Part shown: one piece after another, positions 18,471 through 27,266 of the stretch
Position numbering within the stretch: the stretch's first letter is position 1
Layout of the letters: each line of letters starts with the position of its first letter
Assembly: GCF_002979755.1 (NCBI RefSeq)
Contig: NZ_PCPP01000001.1
Span: 2,698,665-2,762,664, forward strand
Length of the DNA stretch: 64,000 bases
Direction of reading: 5' to 3'
Source: Chryseobacterium culicis
Lineage (GTDB): Bacteria > Bacteroidota > Bacteroidia > Flavobacteriales > Weeksellaceae
Made by a program: the position numbers and the translations under genes
The notes under the pieces: generated by a model
Seen by the model: only the letters and a program-made list of their open reading frames with translations
Told to the model about the DNA's origin: nothing
Databases searched by the model: none

Positions 18471-19842
18471 TTCCTTTTTTAAACAAGATAAAAGCAACAA
18501 TGGTGATTAAAGTTTCTGCCGCCGGAATTGAAATAAAAACACCTTTCGGCCCCATGTCAAAATATTTGGATAAAAAATAGGCTAAAGGAATCTGAAACAG
18601 CCAGAATCCAAAAAGATTAACCCATGTAGGAGTCCAGGTATCTCCTGCCCCATTGAATGCATTGATCATTACCATACCGATTCCATAAAAGATAAATCCA
18701 GTGCTCATAATCTGAAGAGCATTTTTAGCAAAATCTTTAATGGCCATTTCCTGCGTGAAAAAGCCCACTAAAAAATTCCCCATAAAAAGGAAGATCAGAC
18801 TTACCACCAGCATAAAGATGACATTATATTTCACGGTTTTCATCACAGACTGTTCTGCTCTCAGCATTTCATTAGCTCCCATATTTTGTCCTACCAGCGT
18901 AGATGCGGCATTACTCAGTCCCCATGCAGGAAGCATAAAAAACATCATAAGTCTTAAAGCGGTCTGATAACCTGCTGATGCATTCTCACCGCCTGTTGTC
19001 GCTACGAGTTCTGCAAGGAAAATCCAGCTGCACGATGCAATGACAAACTGAAAAATTCCGGGAGTTGCTATTTTTATGATGGATTGGATGAGTTCATAAT
19101 TCGGTTTAAAATAAGGAATCTTTATACGAATCTGCGTATCTGCTACTAAAAGATGATACAACTGATACATCACTCCTATGCTACGGCCTATCGTTGTGGC
19201 CAAAGCAGCGCCTGTTAATCCCAGAGCCGGAACTGGCCCTAAGCCTTTTATCAGAATCGGACAGAGAATAATATTGGCAATATTGGCTATCCATAAACTT
19301 TTCATCGCAATCATCGCATTTCCTGCTCCTCTGAAAATACCATTGATTAAAAATAAAAGCATAATAATGGTACTGCTTCCCATCATAATTCTGGTGAAAT
19401 TCTTTCCGTAAGCTGCCGCTTCAGGTTTTGAGCCCATCAGAATCAAAATTTCTTCAGCATAGATCACTCCAAGTAGGCTTAAAACAAAAGTAATAGCAAA
19501 GGAAACGAGCAATACCTGTGCTGCACTTCTGGAAGCCTGTTCTGGGTTTTTCTCCCCAATTCTTCTTGCCACTAAAGCGGTTGCCGCCATACTCATACCG
19601 ATCGCAATAGAATACATCACGGAAAGTACAGATTCGGTAAGGCCTACCGTCTGAATGGCAAAACCACTTTCTTTCAGGTGACCAACAAAATAGAGATCAA
19701 CAAGAGCAAATACAGATTCCATAGCCATCTCCAACATCATGGGAATCGCTAAAAGCAGTACAGCACTTCTGATATTCACTTTTGTAAAATCTGTTTCTTC
19801 GCCACTGAATGCTTTTTTCAAAAACTGAATATATTTTGTCAT
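18448..19842 (-). CDS. MATE family multidrug efflux transporter
   Basis: A 464-residue polytopic protein with about twelve membrane helices in two homologous halves. Typical MATE features are an N-terminal AVLLLAIPMMLEMAMES segment, ALVARRIGEKNPEQA in the first half and TLVGQNMGANEMLRAE in the second. It should export cationic drugs or metabolites with Na+ or H+ antiport. The closest named relatives are NorM-like proteins, and I do not assign a substrate. An AGGAG ribosome binding site precedes the ATG, unusual in this AT-rich, SD-poor genome. The final seven codons lie inside the repeat block. Confidence 0.92.
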   Translation of the reverse strand: MTKYIQFLKKAFSGEETDFTKVNIRSAVLLLAIPMMLEMAMESVFALVDLYFVGHLKESGFAIQTVGLTESVLSVMYSIAIGMSMAATALVARRIGEKNPEQASRSAAQVLLVSFAITFVLSLLGVIYAEEILILMGSKPEAAAYGKNFTRIMMGSSTIIMLLFLINGIFRGAGNAMIAMKSLWIANIANIILCPILIKGLGPVPALGLTGAALATTIGRSIGVMYQLYHLLVADTQIRIKIPYFKPNYELIQSIIKIATPGIFQFVIASCSWIFLAELVATTGGENASAGYQTALRLMMFFMLPAWGLSNAASTLVGQNMGANEMLRAEQSVMKTVKYNVIFMLVVSLIFLFMGNFLVGFFTQEMAIKDFAKNALQIMSTGFIFYGIGMVMINAFNGAGDTWTPTWVNLFGFWLFQIPLAYFLSKYFDMGPKGVFISIPAAETLITIVAFILFKKGKWKTIKV

Positions 19843-19861
19843 GACTCTCCTGGTTTATTAG

Positions 19862-19869
19862 CAAAAGTA
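19862..19869 (-). promoter_or_regulatory. -7 box of the MATE gene promoter
   Basis: Minus-strand TACTTTTG fits TAnnTTTG, 19 bases before the ATG at 19842. Confidence 0.55.
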
Positions 19870-19980
19870 TTCATTCAAAAGCAATTAAAAGTTGGCATAT
19901 GAAAAGTTTTAATCATTTTTTGAATCATGACTGTTGCTATCAAAATTCAGTTAAAAATATTTTAAAATTAATTTTGCAAT

Positions 19981-20009
19981 AAAAATTTATCGTAATACGA
20001 TAAATTTTT
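19981..20009. promoter_or_regulatory. Perfect 14-bp inverted repeat, probable operator of the DUF2975-HTH pair
   Basis: Arms AAAAATTTATCGTA (19981-19994) and TACGATAAATTTTT (19996-20009) are exact reverse complements around a single central base. The site is 31 bases before the DUF2975 start. No run of T suggests a terminator here. Binding by the 67-residue HTH protein encoded just downstream is inferred. Confidence 0.75.
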
Positions 20010-20040
20010 ATACATTTACAACAACTAAAAATAATATCGC

Positions 20041-20625
20041 ATGAAATTAATTGGTGAAAAATCTGTTTCCACTCTGCTAAGTAAAATTCTATTGGCAGGC
20101 TCCGTTGCTCAGCTTCTATACCTGGGATATATCATTTTGGGATTTGTCATTCTTTACAATAATTTACATCAGGGAATACCGTTGTTCTCAGAAACTTTTA
20201 CAACCGGAAATTTCGATAATGAAATAAGAAAAACAGCAACTGATTCTTTAACGTTCCAATTCGAAATGCCATTAACGGGTGCTGTAATCAAAGGCAGTTA
20301 TACGCTGTATACCTTTATTTCCATTATTTTTTTTGTGGGATTTTACAGCGTTTTTACTTTTTATTTGTTCAGAATATTCAAAGGGATGAGTGCTGATCTT
20401 ATTTTTAATATAAAAGTCATCCATGATTTAAAGATATTCGCAACCCTTAACATCGTCTTTATCCCCATCTATAGTATCGTTTTATATTGTATGGATCAAT
20501 CTATCTATAGCATAGATCCTCTATTCATCCTACTTCACCTCACATTGGGAATCATTATATTTTTTATTATAGAATTTTTCAAAAAGGGATATGAATTACA
20601 AACAGAAAACGAATTAACTATATAA
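20041..20625 (+). CDS. DUF2975 family membrane protein
   Basis: A 194-residue protein with four predicted membrane helices (about 12-40, 88-112, 133-155, 160-180), consistent with DUF2975. The family is regularly followed by a small Cro/C1-type regulator, as here with 3 bases between the genes. The pair may act as a membrane component with its regulator, similar to membrane-tethered control modules, but the signal is unknown. The palindrome 19981-20009 lies in the promoter region. Confidence 0.85.
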   Translation: MKLIGEKSVSTLLSKILLAGSVAQLLYLGYIILGFVILYNNLHQGIPLFSETFTTGNFDNEIRKTATDSLTFQFEMPLTGAVIKGSYTLYTFISIIFFVGFYSVFTFYLFRIFKGMSADLIFNIKVIHDLKIFATLNIVFIPIYSIVLYCMDQSIYSIDPLFILLHLTLGIIIFFIIEFFKKGYELQTENELTI

Positions 20626-20627
20626 TC

Positions 20628-20831
20628 ATGCCGATCATTATCAACATTGATGTAATGCTTGCCAAACGGAAAATGCAGTCCCAGGAATTGGCCGAGAAAA
20701 TAGGAATTACCCAAGCAAATCTCTCCATTTTAAAAAACGGAAAAGCCAAGGCTTTAAAAATTTCCACCTTAGAAGCAATCTGTACTGCACTGGATTGCCA
20801 ACCCGGAGATATCTTAGAATTTAAACCATAA
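20628..20831 (+). CDS. Small XRE/Cro-type helix-turn-helix regulator
   Basis: A 67-residue DNA-binding protein that is essentially only an HTH_3/YozG-like domain. The recognition region is LAEKIGITQANLSILKNGKAKA, written here with its helix-turn-helix core ITQANLSILKNG. It ends with CQPGDILEFKP, the standard C-terminus of the YozG-like group found beside DUF2975. It probably binds the palindrome upstream of the operon and autoregulates; that is inference from proximity. Confidence 0.88.
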   Translation: MPIIINIDVMLAKRKMQSQELAEKIGITQANLSILKNGKAKALKISTLEAICTALDCQPGDILEFKP

Positions 20832-20841
20832 AAACTACAAT

Positions 20842-21285
20842 ATGCAATTACACCAAACCCTTAAAACAATCATTCTAGCATTAGGAATGTTATCCGTGAC
20901 CTCTGTAACCGCTCAGGAATTAACAAATGAGCATAAGCAAATGCTAAAATATGACAACACTGCCTACTTTGCAGGTTTGATCAATAAGGAAAACATCAAT
21001 GCGTGTTATCAAATCGAAAATAACGCTTATACTTTATTAGCGCTGGCCATTAAAATGAACAGCAAGGAGATATTCCAAAAACTGATTGATGAAAAAGCTG
21101 ATCTAAACAAAATCTGTGATGGAAAAACACCATTAATGTTTGCGGCAAAATATGGCAATACAGAGTTAGCAAAAAAACTTCTGACCAACGGAGCAAAAAA
21201 AGACATGAAAACCTCAGCAGGCTACATTGCTTTAGATTATGCCCGAAAGTATGAAAAACCTGAAATGATTAAGCTTTTAGAATAA
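20842..21285 (+). CDS. Periplasmic ankyrin-repeat protein
   Basis: A 147-residue protein with a signal peptide ending in SVTAQ. Two clear ankyrin units follow, DGKTPLMFAAKYGNTELAKKLL and the next GYIALDYARKYEKPEMIKLLE; earlier residues (YTLLALAIKMNSKEIFQKLI) form a third. Two cysteines (NACYQ and NKICDG) could pair. It starts 10 bases after the HTH gene and may be in the same transcript. The partner protein is unknown. The next gene is a related, shorter ankyrin protein. Confidence 0.82.
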   Translation: MQLHQTLKTIILALGMLSVTSVTAQELTNEHKQMLKYDNTAYFAGLINKENINACYQIENNAYTLLALAIKMNSKEIFQKLIDEKADLNKICDGKTPLMFAAKYGNTELAKKLLTNGAKKDMKTSAGYIALDYARKYEKPEMIKLLE

Positions 21286-21399
21286 GTTCCCTTTATTTCT
21301 CAAAAACTGTTTTACGATTTTACAATAATTAAAAGAATAGACCGCTTAATCAAATAACATTTATTGCCAAAACTTATCAATTGGTAATAAAATTTAATT

Positions 21400-21407
21400 T
21401 AGATTTG
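21400..21407 (+). promoter_or_regulatory. -7 box before the second ankyrin gene
   Basis: TAGATTTG matches TAnnTTTG, 22 bases before the ATG at 21430. A TTG at 21381-21383 may serve as the upstream element, with 16 bases between. Confidence 0.5.
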
Positions 21408-21429
21408 TATATTCTTAAAAATTATTCTT

Positions 21430-21792
21430 ATGAAAAAAATAATCTCTACTACCTTTCTATTTGGAATGTTACTGTCTGGCAGTATGTTATCTGCTCAGAA
21501 AATGACTCAGGAAAAGATGAAAGCCATTTATTCTGATGATATAGCAACATTTAAAAAACAGTTTGCCCCGGGAGATTACAACAAATGCTTCCTTGTTGGA
21601 GATATACTTTATTCACCTCTTGGTTTCAGTGTTATGTCTGATAGAAAGAATATTATCAACTTCCTTTTGGACAACAAAGCCAACGTTAACAAAAAATGTC
21701 AAAACAAAACACCTCTTGAAGTAGCTGATGAAACAAAAGGTACTGAAGAAATAAAGAGAATTCTGATCGCAAAAGGTGGTAATAGAAATTAA
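21430..21792 (+). CDS. Small periplasmic ankyrin-repeat protein
   Basis: A 120-residue protein with a signal peptide ending in SMLSAQ and about two ankyrin units (GFSVMSDRKNIINFLLDNKANV and NKTPLEVADETKGTEEIKRILI). Like the preceding protein it has an N-terminal KMTQEKMKAIYSDD segment and two cysteines in equivalent places (NKCFLV, NKKCQNK), so the two are probably paralogs. It has its own promoter box and a terminator directly after it. Confidence 0.8.
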   Translation: MKKIISTTFLFGMLLSGSMLSAQKMTQEKMKAIYSDDIATFKKQFAPGDYNKCFLVGDILYSPLGFSVMSDRKNIINFLLDNKANVNKKCQNKTPLEVADETKGTEEIKRILIAKGGNRN

Positions 21793-21813
21793 AAAATCTA
21801 AAAACAATATATG

Positions 21814-21838
21814 AAACTTCCGAAAGGAAGTTTTTTTT
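21814..21838 (+). terminator. Intrinsic terminator after the ankyrin gene
   Basis: Stem AAACTTCC / GGAAGTTT with loop gaaa, then a T run. Confidence 0.88.
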
Positions 21839-21861
21839 ATTTATAAAACCTGCAAAAATCT

Positions 21862-21869
21862 TATCTTTG
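21862..21869 (+). promoter_or_regulatory. -7 box of the aspS promoter
   Basis: TATCTTTG followed by CC, 60 bases before the chosen aspS start. The predicted 5' leader is about 55 nt and contains the hairpin at 21884-21903. Confidence 0.6.
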
Positions 21870-21883
21870 CCAACGAAAAATTC

Positions 21884-21903
21884 AAGGTTCAAAAATGAAC
21901 CTT
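21884..21903 (+). promoter_or_regulatory. Hairpin in the aspS leader
   Basis: AAGGTTCA / TGAACCTT stem of 8 bp with an AAAA loop, inside the predicted aspS 5' untranslated region. No T run follows. A further TTGAAC copy lies at 21909-21914. A regulatory role is inference. Confidence 0.45.
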
Positions 21904-21929
21904 AAACATTGAACTTTAAACAAATAATT

Positions 21930-23975
21930 ATGTTTCGATCACACACCAACGGAGAGCTATCTCTGAAAAATCTGAATGAAGAAGTTACACTATCAGGATG
22001 GGTACAGACTATCCGTGATAAAGGATTTATGATTTGGGTAGATCTACGAGATCGTTACGGAATTACCCAGCTGGTTTTTGACCAGGAGCGTTCTTCTGCA
22101 CAATTGATGGAAGAAGCTAAAAAACTGGGCCGTGAATTTGTGATTCAGGCTACCGGAAGAGTTATTGAAAGAGTAAGTAAAAACCCTAATATTCCAACAG
22201 GGGAAATTGAAATTCTGGTAGAAAAACTGACTATTCTGAACGACTCTCAGCTTCCTCCTTTCACTATTGAGGATGAAACAGACGGTGGCGAAGAATTAAG
22301 AATGAAATACCGTTACCTGGATATCAGAAGAAATCCAGTAAAAGATAAACTGATCTTCCGTCATAAAATGGCACAGAAAGTAAGAAATTATTTATCTGAA
22401 GAAGGTTTCATTGAAGTGGAAACCCCTGTTTTGATCAAGTCCACTCCGGAAGGCGCAAGAGACTTTGTGGTACCAAGCAGAATGAATCCGGGGCAGTTTT
22501 ATGCATTACCACAATCGCCACAAACTTTCAAGCAGCTTTTGATGGTAGGTGGAATGGATAAATATTTCCAGATTGTAAAATGTTTCCGTGATGAAGATTT
22601 AAGAGCAGACAGACAGCCGGAATTCACACAAATCGACTGTGAGATGGCTTTTGTAGAGCAGGAAGATGTCATGAACGTATTTGAAGGAATGACTAAAACT
22701 CTTATTAAAGATATTACAGGTCAGGAATTCGGAGAGTTCCCAAGAATGACTTTCGCAGATGCGATGAGAAAATACGGAAACGACAAACCGGATATCCGTT
22801 TCGGAATGGAGTTCGTAGAATTGAACGAACTGGTAAAAGGAAAAGACTTTAAGATATTTGATGATGCAGAATTGGTTGTCGGAATCAACGTAGAAGGATG
22901 TGCAGAATATACGAGAAAGCAAATTGACGAACTTGTTGATTGGGTAAAACGTCCTCAGATTGGAGCTTCAGGAATGGTTTGGGCAAAATTCCAGAATGAT
23001 GGAGTGAAAACCTCATCAGTGAACAAATTCTACAACGAAGAAGATTTAGCAAAAATCATCGAGAAATTCGGAGCAAAAGAAGGAGACTTAATGCTGATTC
23101 TTTCCGGAAATGAAAACAAAGTAAGAGCTCAGCTTTCTGCTTTAAGAATGGAACTTGGAAACCGTCTAGGATTAAGAAAAGGAAATGTATTTGCTCCACT
23201 GTGGGTAGTTGACTTCCCTCTATTGGAATGGGATGAAGATACTGAAAGATACCATGCAATGCACCACCCTTTCACCTCTCCAAAACCAGAAGATATCCAC
23301 TTATTGGAAACAGACCCTGGAAAAGCAAGAGCCAACGCTTACGATATGGTTCTTAACGGAAATGAAATCGGAGGAGGATCTATCAGAATTTTTGACAGAG
23401 ATCTTCAGTCTAAAATGTTTGATTTATTAGGATTCACCAGAGAAGAAGCAGAAGCTCAGTTTGGATTCCTAATGAATGCGTTCAAATATGGAGCTCCGCC
23501 ACATGGTGGTTTAGCATTCGGATTTGACCGTTTGGTAGCTATTCTTGATGGAAATGAAGTAATCAGAGATTATATCGCATTCCCTAAGAACAATTCAGGA
23601 CGAGATGTAATGATTGACGCGCCGGCTTCGATTGCCGATGCACAGCTCGATGAATTAGAATTACAATTGAATTTAAAAAATAAATTAAACATTCAATTCA
23701 ATTCTTCAAACGATCTCAAAATCAAAAATTTAATCGATAAAATTACTATTGAGTTTTTGAATAGCAATAAAAATAATGTTAGTTCAAATATTAATTATTT
23801 GTTCGAATTGAACAATGATTTGAATATTCCACTTGATGGCTCAACTGAAATTAACAAAATAAGTAGTCTATTAAATAAAATTGCTGAAGCATCTTTAAGC
23901 AGCAATGAAAGTATTGAATTATTAAACAAATCATATAATACAATTAGATTAAACAATATAATCTTAGAAGAATAA
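21930..23975 (+). CDS. aspS: Aspartate--tRNA ligase with extra ~99-residue C-terminal tail
   Basis: Class II synthetase charging tRNA-Asp. The start at 21930 ([10 protein letters not shown]) matches family starts; an in-frame ATG at 21909 would add seven residues. The OB anticodon-binding domain is about 15-105. Motif 2 is [18 protein letters not shown], a bacterial GAD insert follows, and motif 3 is [13 protein letters not shown]. The normal bacterial protein ends soon after [18 protein letters not shown] (about residue 583). Here a further ~99 residues, rich in N, I, L and S and encoded by much more AT-rich DNA, continue in frame to 681. The tail has predicted helices but no domain I recognise. 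A tight terminator follows. Confidence 0.94.
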   Translation: MFRSHTNGELSLKNLNEEVTLSGWVQTIRDKGFMIWVDLRDRYGITQLVFDQERSSAQLMEEAKKLGREFVIQATGRVIERVSKNPNIPTGEIEILVEKLTILNDSQLPPFTIEDETDGGEELRMKYRYLDIRRNPVKDKLIFRHKMAQKVRNYLSEEGFIEVETPVLIKSTPEGARDFVVPSRMNPGQFYALPQSPQTFKQLLMVGGMDKYFQIVKCFRDEDLRADRQPEFTQIDCEMAFVEQEDVMNVFEGMTKTLIKDITGQEFGEFPRMTFADAMRKYGNDKPDIRFGMEFVELNELVKGKDFKIFDDAELVVGINVEGCAEYTRKQIDELVDWVKRPQIGASGMVWAKFQNDGVKTSSVNKFYNEEDLAKIIEKFGAKEGDLMLILSGNENKVRAQLSALRMELGNRLGLRKGNVFAPLWVVDFPLLEWDEDTERYHAMHHPFTSPKPEDIHLLETDPGKARANAYDMVLNGNEIGGGSIRIFDRDLQSKMFDLLGFTREEAEAQFGFLMNAFKYGAPPHGGLAFGFDRLVAILDGNEVIRDYIAFPKNNSGRDVMIDAPASIADAQLDELELQLNLKNKLNIQFNSSNDLKIKNLIDKITIEFLNSNKNNVSSNINYLFELNNDLNIPLDGSTEINKISSLLNKIAEASLSSNESIELLNKSYNTIRLNNIILEE

Positions 23976-23976
23976 G

Positions 23977-24008
23977 ATAATAGCGGGGTTTTGCCCCGCT
24001 TTTTTTAT
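23977..24008 (+). terminator. Intrinsic terminator after aspS
   Basis: GC stem AGCGGGG / CCCCGCT with a TTTTG loop and a long T run, immediately after the stop codon. Confidence 0.9.
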
Positions 24009-24490
24009 ATTATCAATTACAGGGGTTTTCCATTTACCCTACATTTACCCTTGCTTTATACAGACAATATTTTTTTTGAAAAATAGATATTCAGAAAATC
24101 ACATTTTTACAGTTATAGCTATATAAATTTAATCATGTCTTATTAATTTGTTAATAGAATAAACTTTACGTGAGTATAATGTACAGTTTTAATCACTATA
24201 TCAAATATTCGTGAAATAATTAGATTTGAAAATAACTAGTAAAAATTAAATCAAAATAAATTATTTAACGAAATAAATACATTTTACAAACAAAAACACA
24301 ACAAAACAATCAATATATTATGTTATATTTAAATAATAACTTTTATTGATATATTTACCACACACAGCTGAATTATAATGAAGACTTAATCAAAACTTAG
24401 AAATTGATGTATTTTTATAATCTCATGCGTATGATAATAATATAGCTGTTCATATTTTAAACCTTGATCACCAAACCAATATTAAATAAT
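24009..24490. other. Gene-free AT-rich gap
   Basis: About 480 bases of very AT-rich sequence with no credible ORF on either strand. A TAnnTTTG match (TAGATTTG, 24221-24228) could be a distal promoter for the astacin gene, leaving a long leader. Short repeats such as CCATTTACCCTACATTTACCC occur near 24030. Confidence 0.5.
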
Positions 24491-25822
24491 ATGAAAAGCA
24501 AACTATTACTATTATCAGGATGCCTTGTTTTGGCACTGAATTCATGTAGGTCGGATATTGAAAATGCACAGGCAGATTCAATGGATCAAACAACGACAAA
24601 GCTAGACAATGCAAAGATTCACAAATTCTTAATTAACGGAAATTACACGTATGTCAATGAAGTAAACGGTGAATATTTTTACGCCGATGACATTACGATT
24701 AGCCCTGAGCAGTTTGACAAATTAAAGATGCAGGCCAATTCTGAAATGTCAACCGTTGAGAAAAGTACCATTGTAAGTTCCTTTATTAAGACATGGCCGA
24801 ATGCAACAGTTTATTATACATTACCCAGTCAAGGAAGTCTGAGTACTCAGAATTACAATACCTTCCTTACCAATATCAACAAAGCGTTTGATATGATTTC
24901 TTCTCAAACCAGTGTTCAGTTTGTTGAACGTACCAATCAAACAGAATATATCACTTTTACTTATACAACCTCCAATAGCTCTCCCCTTGGATGGCAAAAA
25001 AACAGGGTTAATGGTATTAAAATTTATAATATTACTTATCCCGCAATTATTGCTCATGAAATAATGCATTCTATGGGAATCATGCATGAGCAGTGCCGTC
25101 CAGACAGAGATCAGTATATTATTGTAGATGTTAACAAAGCTGTAGAAGGAAGCCGTCATAACTTCAATCTTTATAATGATTATGCGGGACATGGGGCTTT
25201 TGATTTCGGATCAGTCATGATGTATCAGTCTACAGACTTTGCTATAGACGCAAGCCAGCCTGTAATGACTAAGCTGGACGGATCTACATTTACCAAGCAA
25301 AGGACAGGATTATCTGCTGGTGACTATGCCGGAATAAACCATTTGTATGGACCTGTTAATGCCTCTTCTGCAATCAACGGAACCTATACAATGACAACGG
25401 CTTTAGCGAGTGATAAAAATTTAGATATTTCCGGAAGTTCCACTACAGACGGCACCAGTATAATTCTGTATTCAGCTTCTACAGGGAATAACCAGAGATT
25501 TACTTTCACCAAATCAGATCATGGGTATTATATCATCAAATCTATATTGGATCCTGCAAAAGTATTAACCGTAAAAAGTAACGGAACAACAAATGGAACT
25601 GCTGTTGAATTAAGAACCAATTCTAATGCGGATTCTCAGAAATGGTTATTATTCAATCTGGGAAATAATGGTTTTGGATTCGCTCCTAAGAATGCGCCAG
25701 CATTGAGATTAGAGGTAAAGAATGGTTTAACCACTAATCTTACTCCTATTGTAATCGGTACTACGGATCAAACGGTTCAGCCTTCTACAAAGCAACGTTT
25801 TGTACTTACAAAAGTTAACTAA
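24491..25822 (+). CDS. Astacin-family metalloprotease lipoprotein with ricin-type lectin domain
   Basis: A surface or periplasmic zinc protease, 443 residues from the ATG at 24491; an upstream in-frame start at 24464 would precede the signal peptide by nine residues. The lipobox is LNSC. The catalytic domain (about 100-285) has HEIMHSMGIMHE with H189, E190, H193 and H199, and a Met-turn SVMMY (M243/M244, Y245), the M12A pattern. Residues about 300-443 form a ricin-like beta-trefoil with QRFTF, QKWLLF and KQRFVL QxF/W signatures. Flavastacin of Elizabethkingia is a known relative of this type. It is monocistronic, with a strong terminator. Confidence 0.93.
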   Translation: MKSKLLLLSGCLVLALNSCRSDIENAQADSMDQTTTKLDNAKIHKFLINGNYTYVNEVNGEYFYADDITISPEQFDKLKMQANSEMSTVEKSTIVSSFIKTWPNATVYYTLPSQGSLSTQNYNTFLTNINKAFDMISSQTSVQFVERTNQTEYITFTYTTSNSSPLGWQKNRVNGIKIYNITYPAIIAHEIMHSMGIMHEQCRPDRDQYIIVDVNKAVEGSRHNFNLYNDYAGHGAFDFGSVMMYQSTDFAIDASQPVMTKLDGSTFTKQRTGLSAGDYAGINHLYGPVNASSAINGTYTMTTALASDKNLDISGSSTTDGTSIILYSASTGNNQRFTFTKSDHGYYIIKSILDPAKVLTVKSNGTTNGTAVELRTNSNADSQKWLLFNLGNNGFGFAPKNAPALRLEVKNGLTTNLTPIVIGTTDQTVQPSTKQRFVLTKVN

Positions 25823-25840
25823 ACTTTTTCATCCAAATAA

Positions 25841-25870
25841 AGAGGTTAGGAAATGTATTTCCTAACCTCT
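25841..25870. terminator. Terminator between astacin gene and purA
   Basis: Perfect 14-bp stem AGAGGTTAGGAAAT / ATTTCCTAACCTCT with a 2-nt loop lies between convergent genes. The weak T flank follows on the plus strand. Confidence 0.75.
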
Positions 25871-25908
25871 TCTGTTTATCAGATCAGTATATACTTTCTG
25901 TTCTGTAA

Positions 25909-27183
25909 TTATTTACTGGTTAAATTTAACATTTCATTTCTTCCCGGACCTGTTGAAAGATAAGCCACCGGAATCCCCAATTCAGCCTCCAAAAATGATA
26001 AAAATTCAATTAACTCCTTTGGTAACTCTGAAGGGCTTTTCATTGTAGAAAAATCAGCATTCCAGCCGTTCATCCATTTCAGTACAGGTTTTCCGTTTTC
26101 CGGAAGTATTCCTGAAGCCGCTACTGTTTTTCCATCTTCCAGTTCATAATGGGTACAAACAGCTACAGTTTTCAATCCGCTTAAAACATCTGCCTTCGTC
26201 AGAACCAGCTGCGTGACTCCGTTGATCATTACCGCATATTTTAAAGCAGGTAAATCCAGCCAGCCTGTTCTTCTCGGACGTCCTGTATTGGAACCAAACT
26301 CATTCCCTTTAGTTCGGATCTCTTCTCCTAATTCATCAAACAACTCTGTTGGAAATACTCCGTTCCCTACTCTCGTACAGTATGCTTTTGCTATTCCAAA
26401 TATTTCACCGATCTTTTTCGGTGAAACACCTAACCCACTGCTCGCTCCTGAAGCTGTTGTGGAAGAAGAAGTTACATAAGGATAGGTTCCGTGATCAATA
26501 TCAAGCATGGCTGCCTGAGATCCTTCAGCCAATATTGTCTTTCCTTCAGTCAAAGCATTGTTTAAATATATTTCGGTTTCTGTACACTTAAATCTCTTCA
26601 GAAAATCGACTGCTTCAAAAAACTCATTACTGATATCTTCTAAAGAAGGTAACTCTATATTTCCCTCAGCAAGCATTTTGTAATCTCTTGCTAAAATATG
26701 TTTTACCCTGCTTTCAAAGTCCGGTGCAAACATATCTCCTATTCTTACATTCTGTCTTAAAATTTTATTTGAATAGGCCTGAGCAATCCCATTTTTAGTT
26801 GTTCCAATGGTAGTATAATCAGAACTCTCCTCCATAAAAATATCCAGAAGCTTATGGGTAGGAAGTACAAAGTGAGCTTTTAATGAAATAACGATATTAT
26901 TTTCCGGCTGAACTGTCTCATCAAATGTCTGCAGGTTTATAATCTCTTTTTTAAAACTCACCGGATCCAGAACAGTTCCCGTACCGATAACGTTCTGCAC
27001 TCCTTTCATAAAGATTCCCGAAGGGATCATTTTAAGCGTAATTCTGCGGCCATTTCTTTCTATGCTGTGCCCAGCGTTAGATCCGCCGTTAAAACGCGCT
27101 GTAATGTCATAATTTTCACTGATAAGATCAATAAACTTTCCTTTTCCTTCATCACCCCATTGTAATCCTAATACAATATCCAT
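25909..27183 (-). CDS. purA: Adenylosuccinate synthase, divergent form
   Basis: GTP-dependent ligase joining IMP and aspartate, the first committed step to AMP. The 424-residue protein keeps the P-loop-like GDEGKGK with D11 and the catalytic H39 (GGSNAGHS). It also keeps the GTTKNGIAQAY IMP loop, DIDHGTYPYVTSS and a C-terminal YLSTGPGR. Many positions depart from the canonical Bacteroidota enzyme (GGxNAGHT, EGAQG, TTGRxRR become GGSNAGHS, EGSQA, NTGRPRR), so it looks like a paralog rather than the housekeeping gene. D11 excludes the phage PurZ type. It lies under its own promoter beside a Crp/Fnr gene with matching dyads. Confidence 0.85.
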   Translation of the reverse strand: MDIVLGLQWGDEGKGKFIDLISENYDITARFNGGSNAGHSIERNGRRITLKMIPSGIFMKGVQNVIGTGTVLDPVSFKKEIINLQTFDETVQPENNIVISLKAHFVLPTHKLLDIFMEESSDYTTIGTTKNGIAQAYSNKILRQNVRIGDMFAPDFESRVKHILARDYKMLAEGNIELPSLEDISNEFFEAVDFLKRFKCTETEIYLNNALTEGKTILAEGSQAAMLDIDHGTYPYVTSSSTTASGASSGLGVSPKKIGEIFGIAKAYCTRVGNGVFPTELFDELGEEIRTKGNEFGSNTGRPRRTGWLDLPALKYAVMINGVTQLVLTKADVLSGLKTVAVCTHYELEDGKTVAASGILPENGKPVLKWMNGWNADFSTMKSPSELPKELIEFLSFLEAELGIPVAYLSTGPGRNEMLNLTSK

Positions 27184-27207
27184 ATTCGTACTTTAATTTT
27201 TATAGGG

Positions 27208-27215
27208 CAAAGCTA
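27208..27215 (-). promoter_or_regulatory. -7 box of the purA promoter
   Basis: TAGCTTTG on the minus strand, 24 bases before the purA ATG. The dyad at 27238-27251 is centred about 43 bases upstream of the expected start point. Confidence 0.6.
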
Positions 27216-27237
27216 TGACAGTCAAATAGAAAGGCCA

Positions 27238-27251
27238 TTGCCATTTGACAA
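27238..27251. promoter_or_regulatory. FNR-box-like dyad upstream of purA (site A)
   Basis: TTGCCATTTGACAA has half-sites TTGNCA and TGNCAA and total length 14, as in FNR boxes. The same pattern occurs at 28010-28023. It sits at about -43 from the predicted purA start. Recognition by the adjacent Crp/Fnr protein is inferred. Confidence 0.6.
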
Positions 27252-27266
27252 AAAGAGATTTATTAA

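Noticed and set aside
21870..21929. T-box riboswitch before aspS
   Set aside because: The leader is only about 55 nt and lacks the specifier and T-box bulge. T-boxes are also absent from this phylum as far as I know.
23676..23975. Separate immunity-type gene for the AspRS tail
   Set aside because: There is no own start codon with a promoter, and the frame is continuous with aspS, so it is treated as an extension.
25909..27183. Phage-type PurZ (2-aminoadenine pathway)
   Set aside because: The catalytic aspartate in GDEGKGK (D11) is kept, whereas PurZ proteins replace it. No phage genes are nearby.
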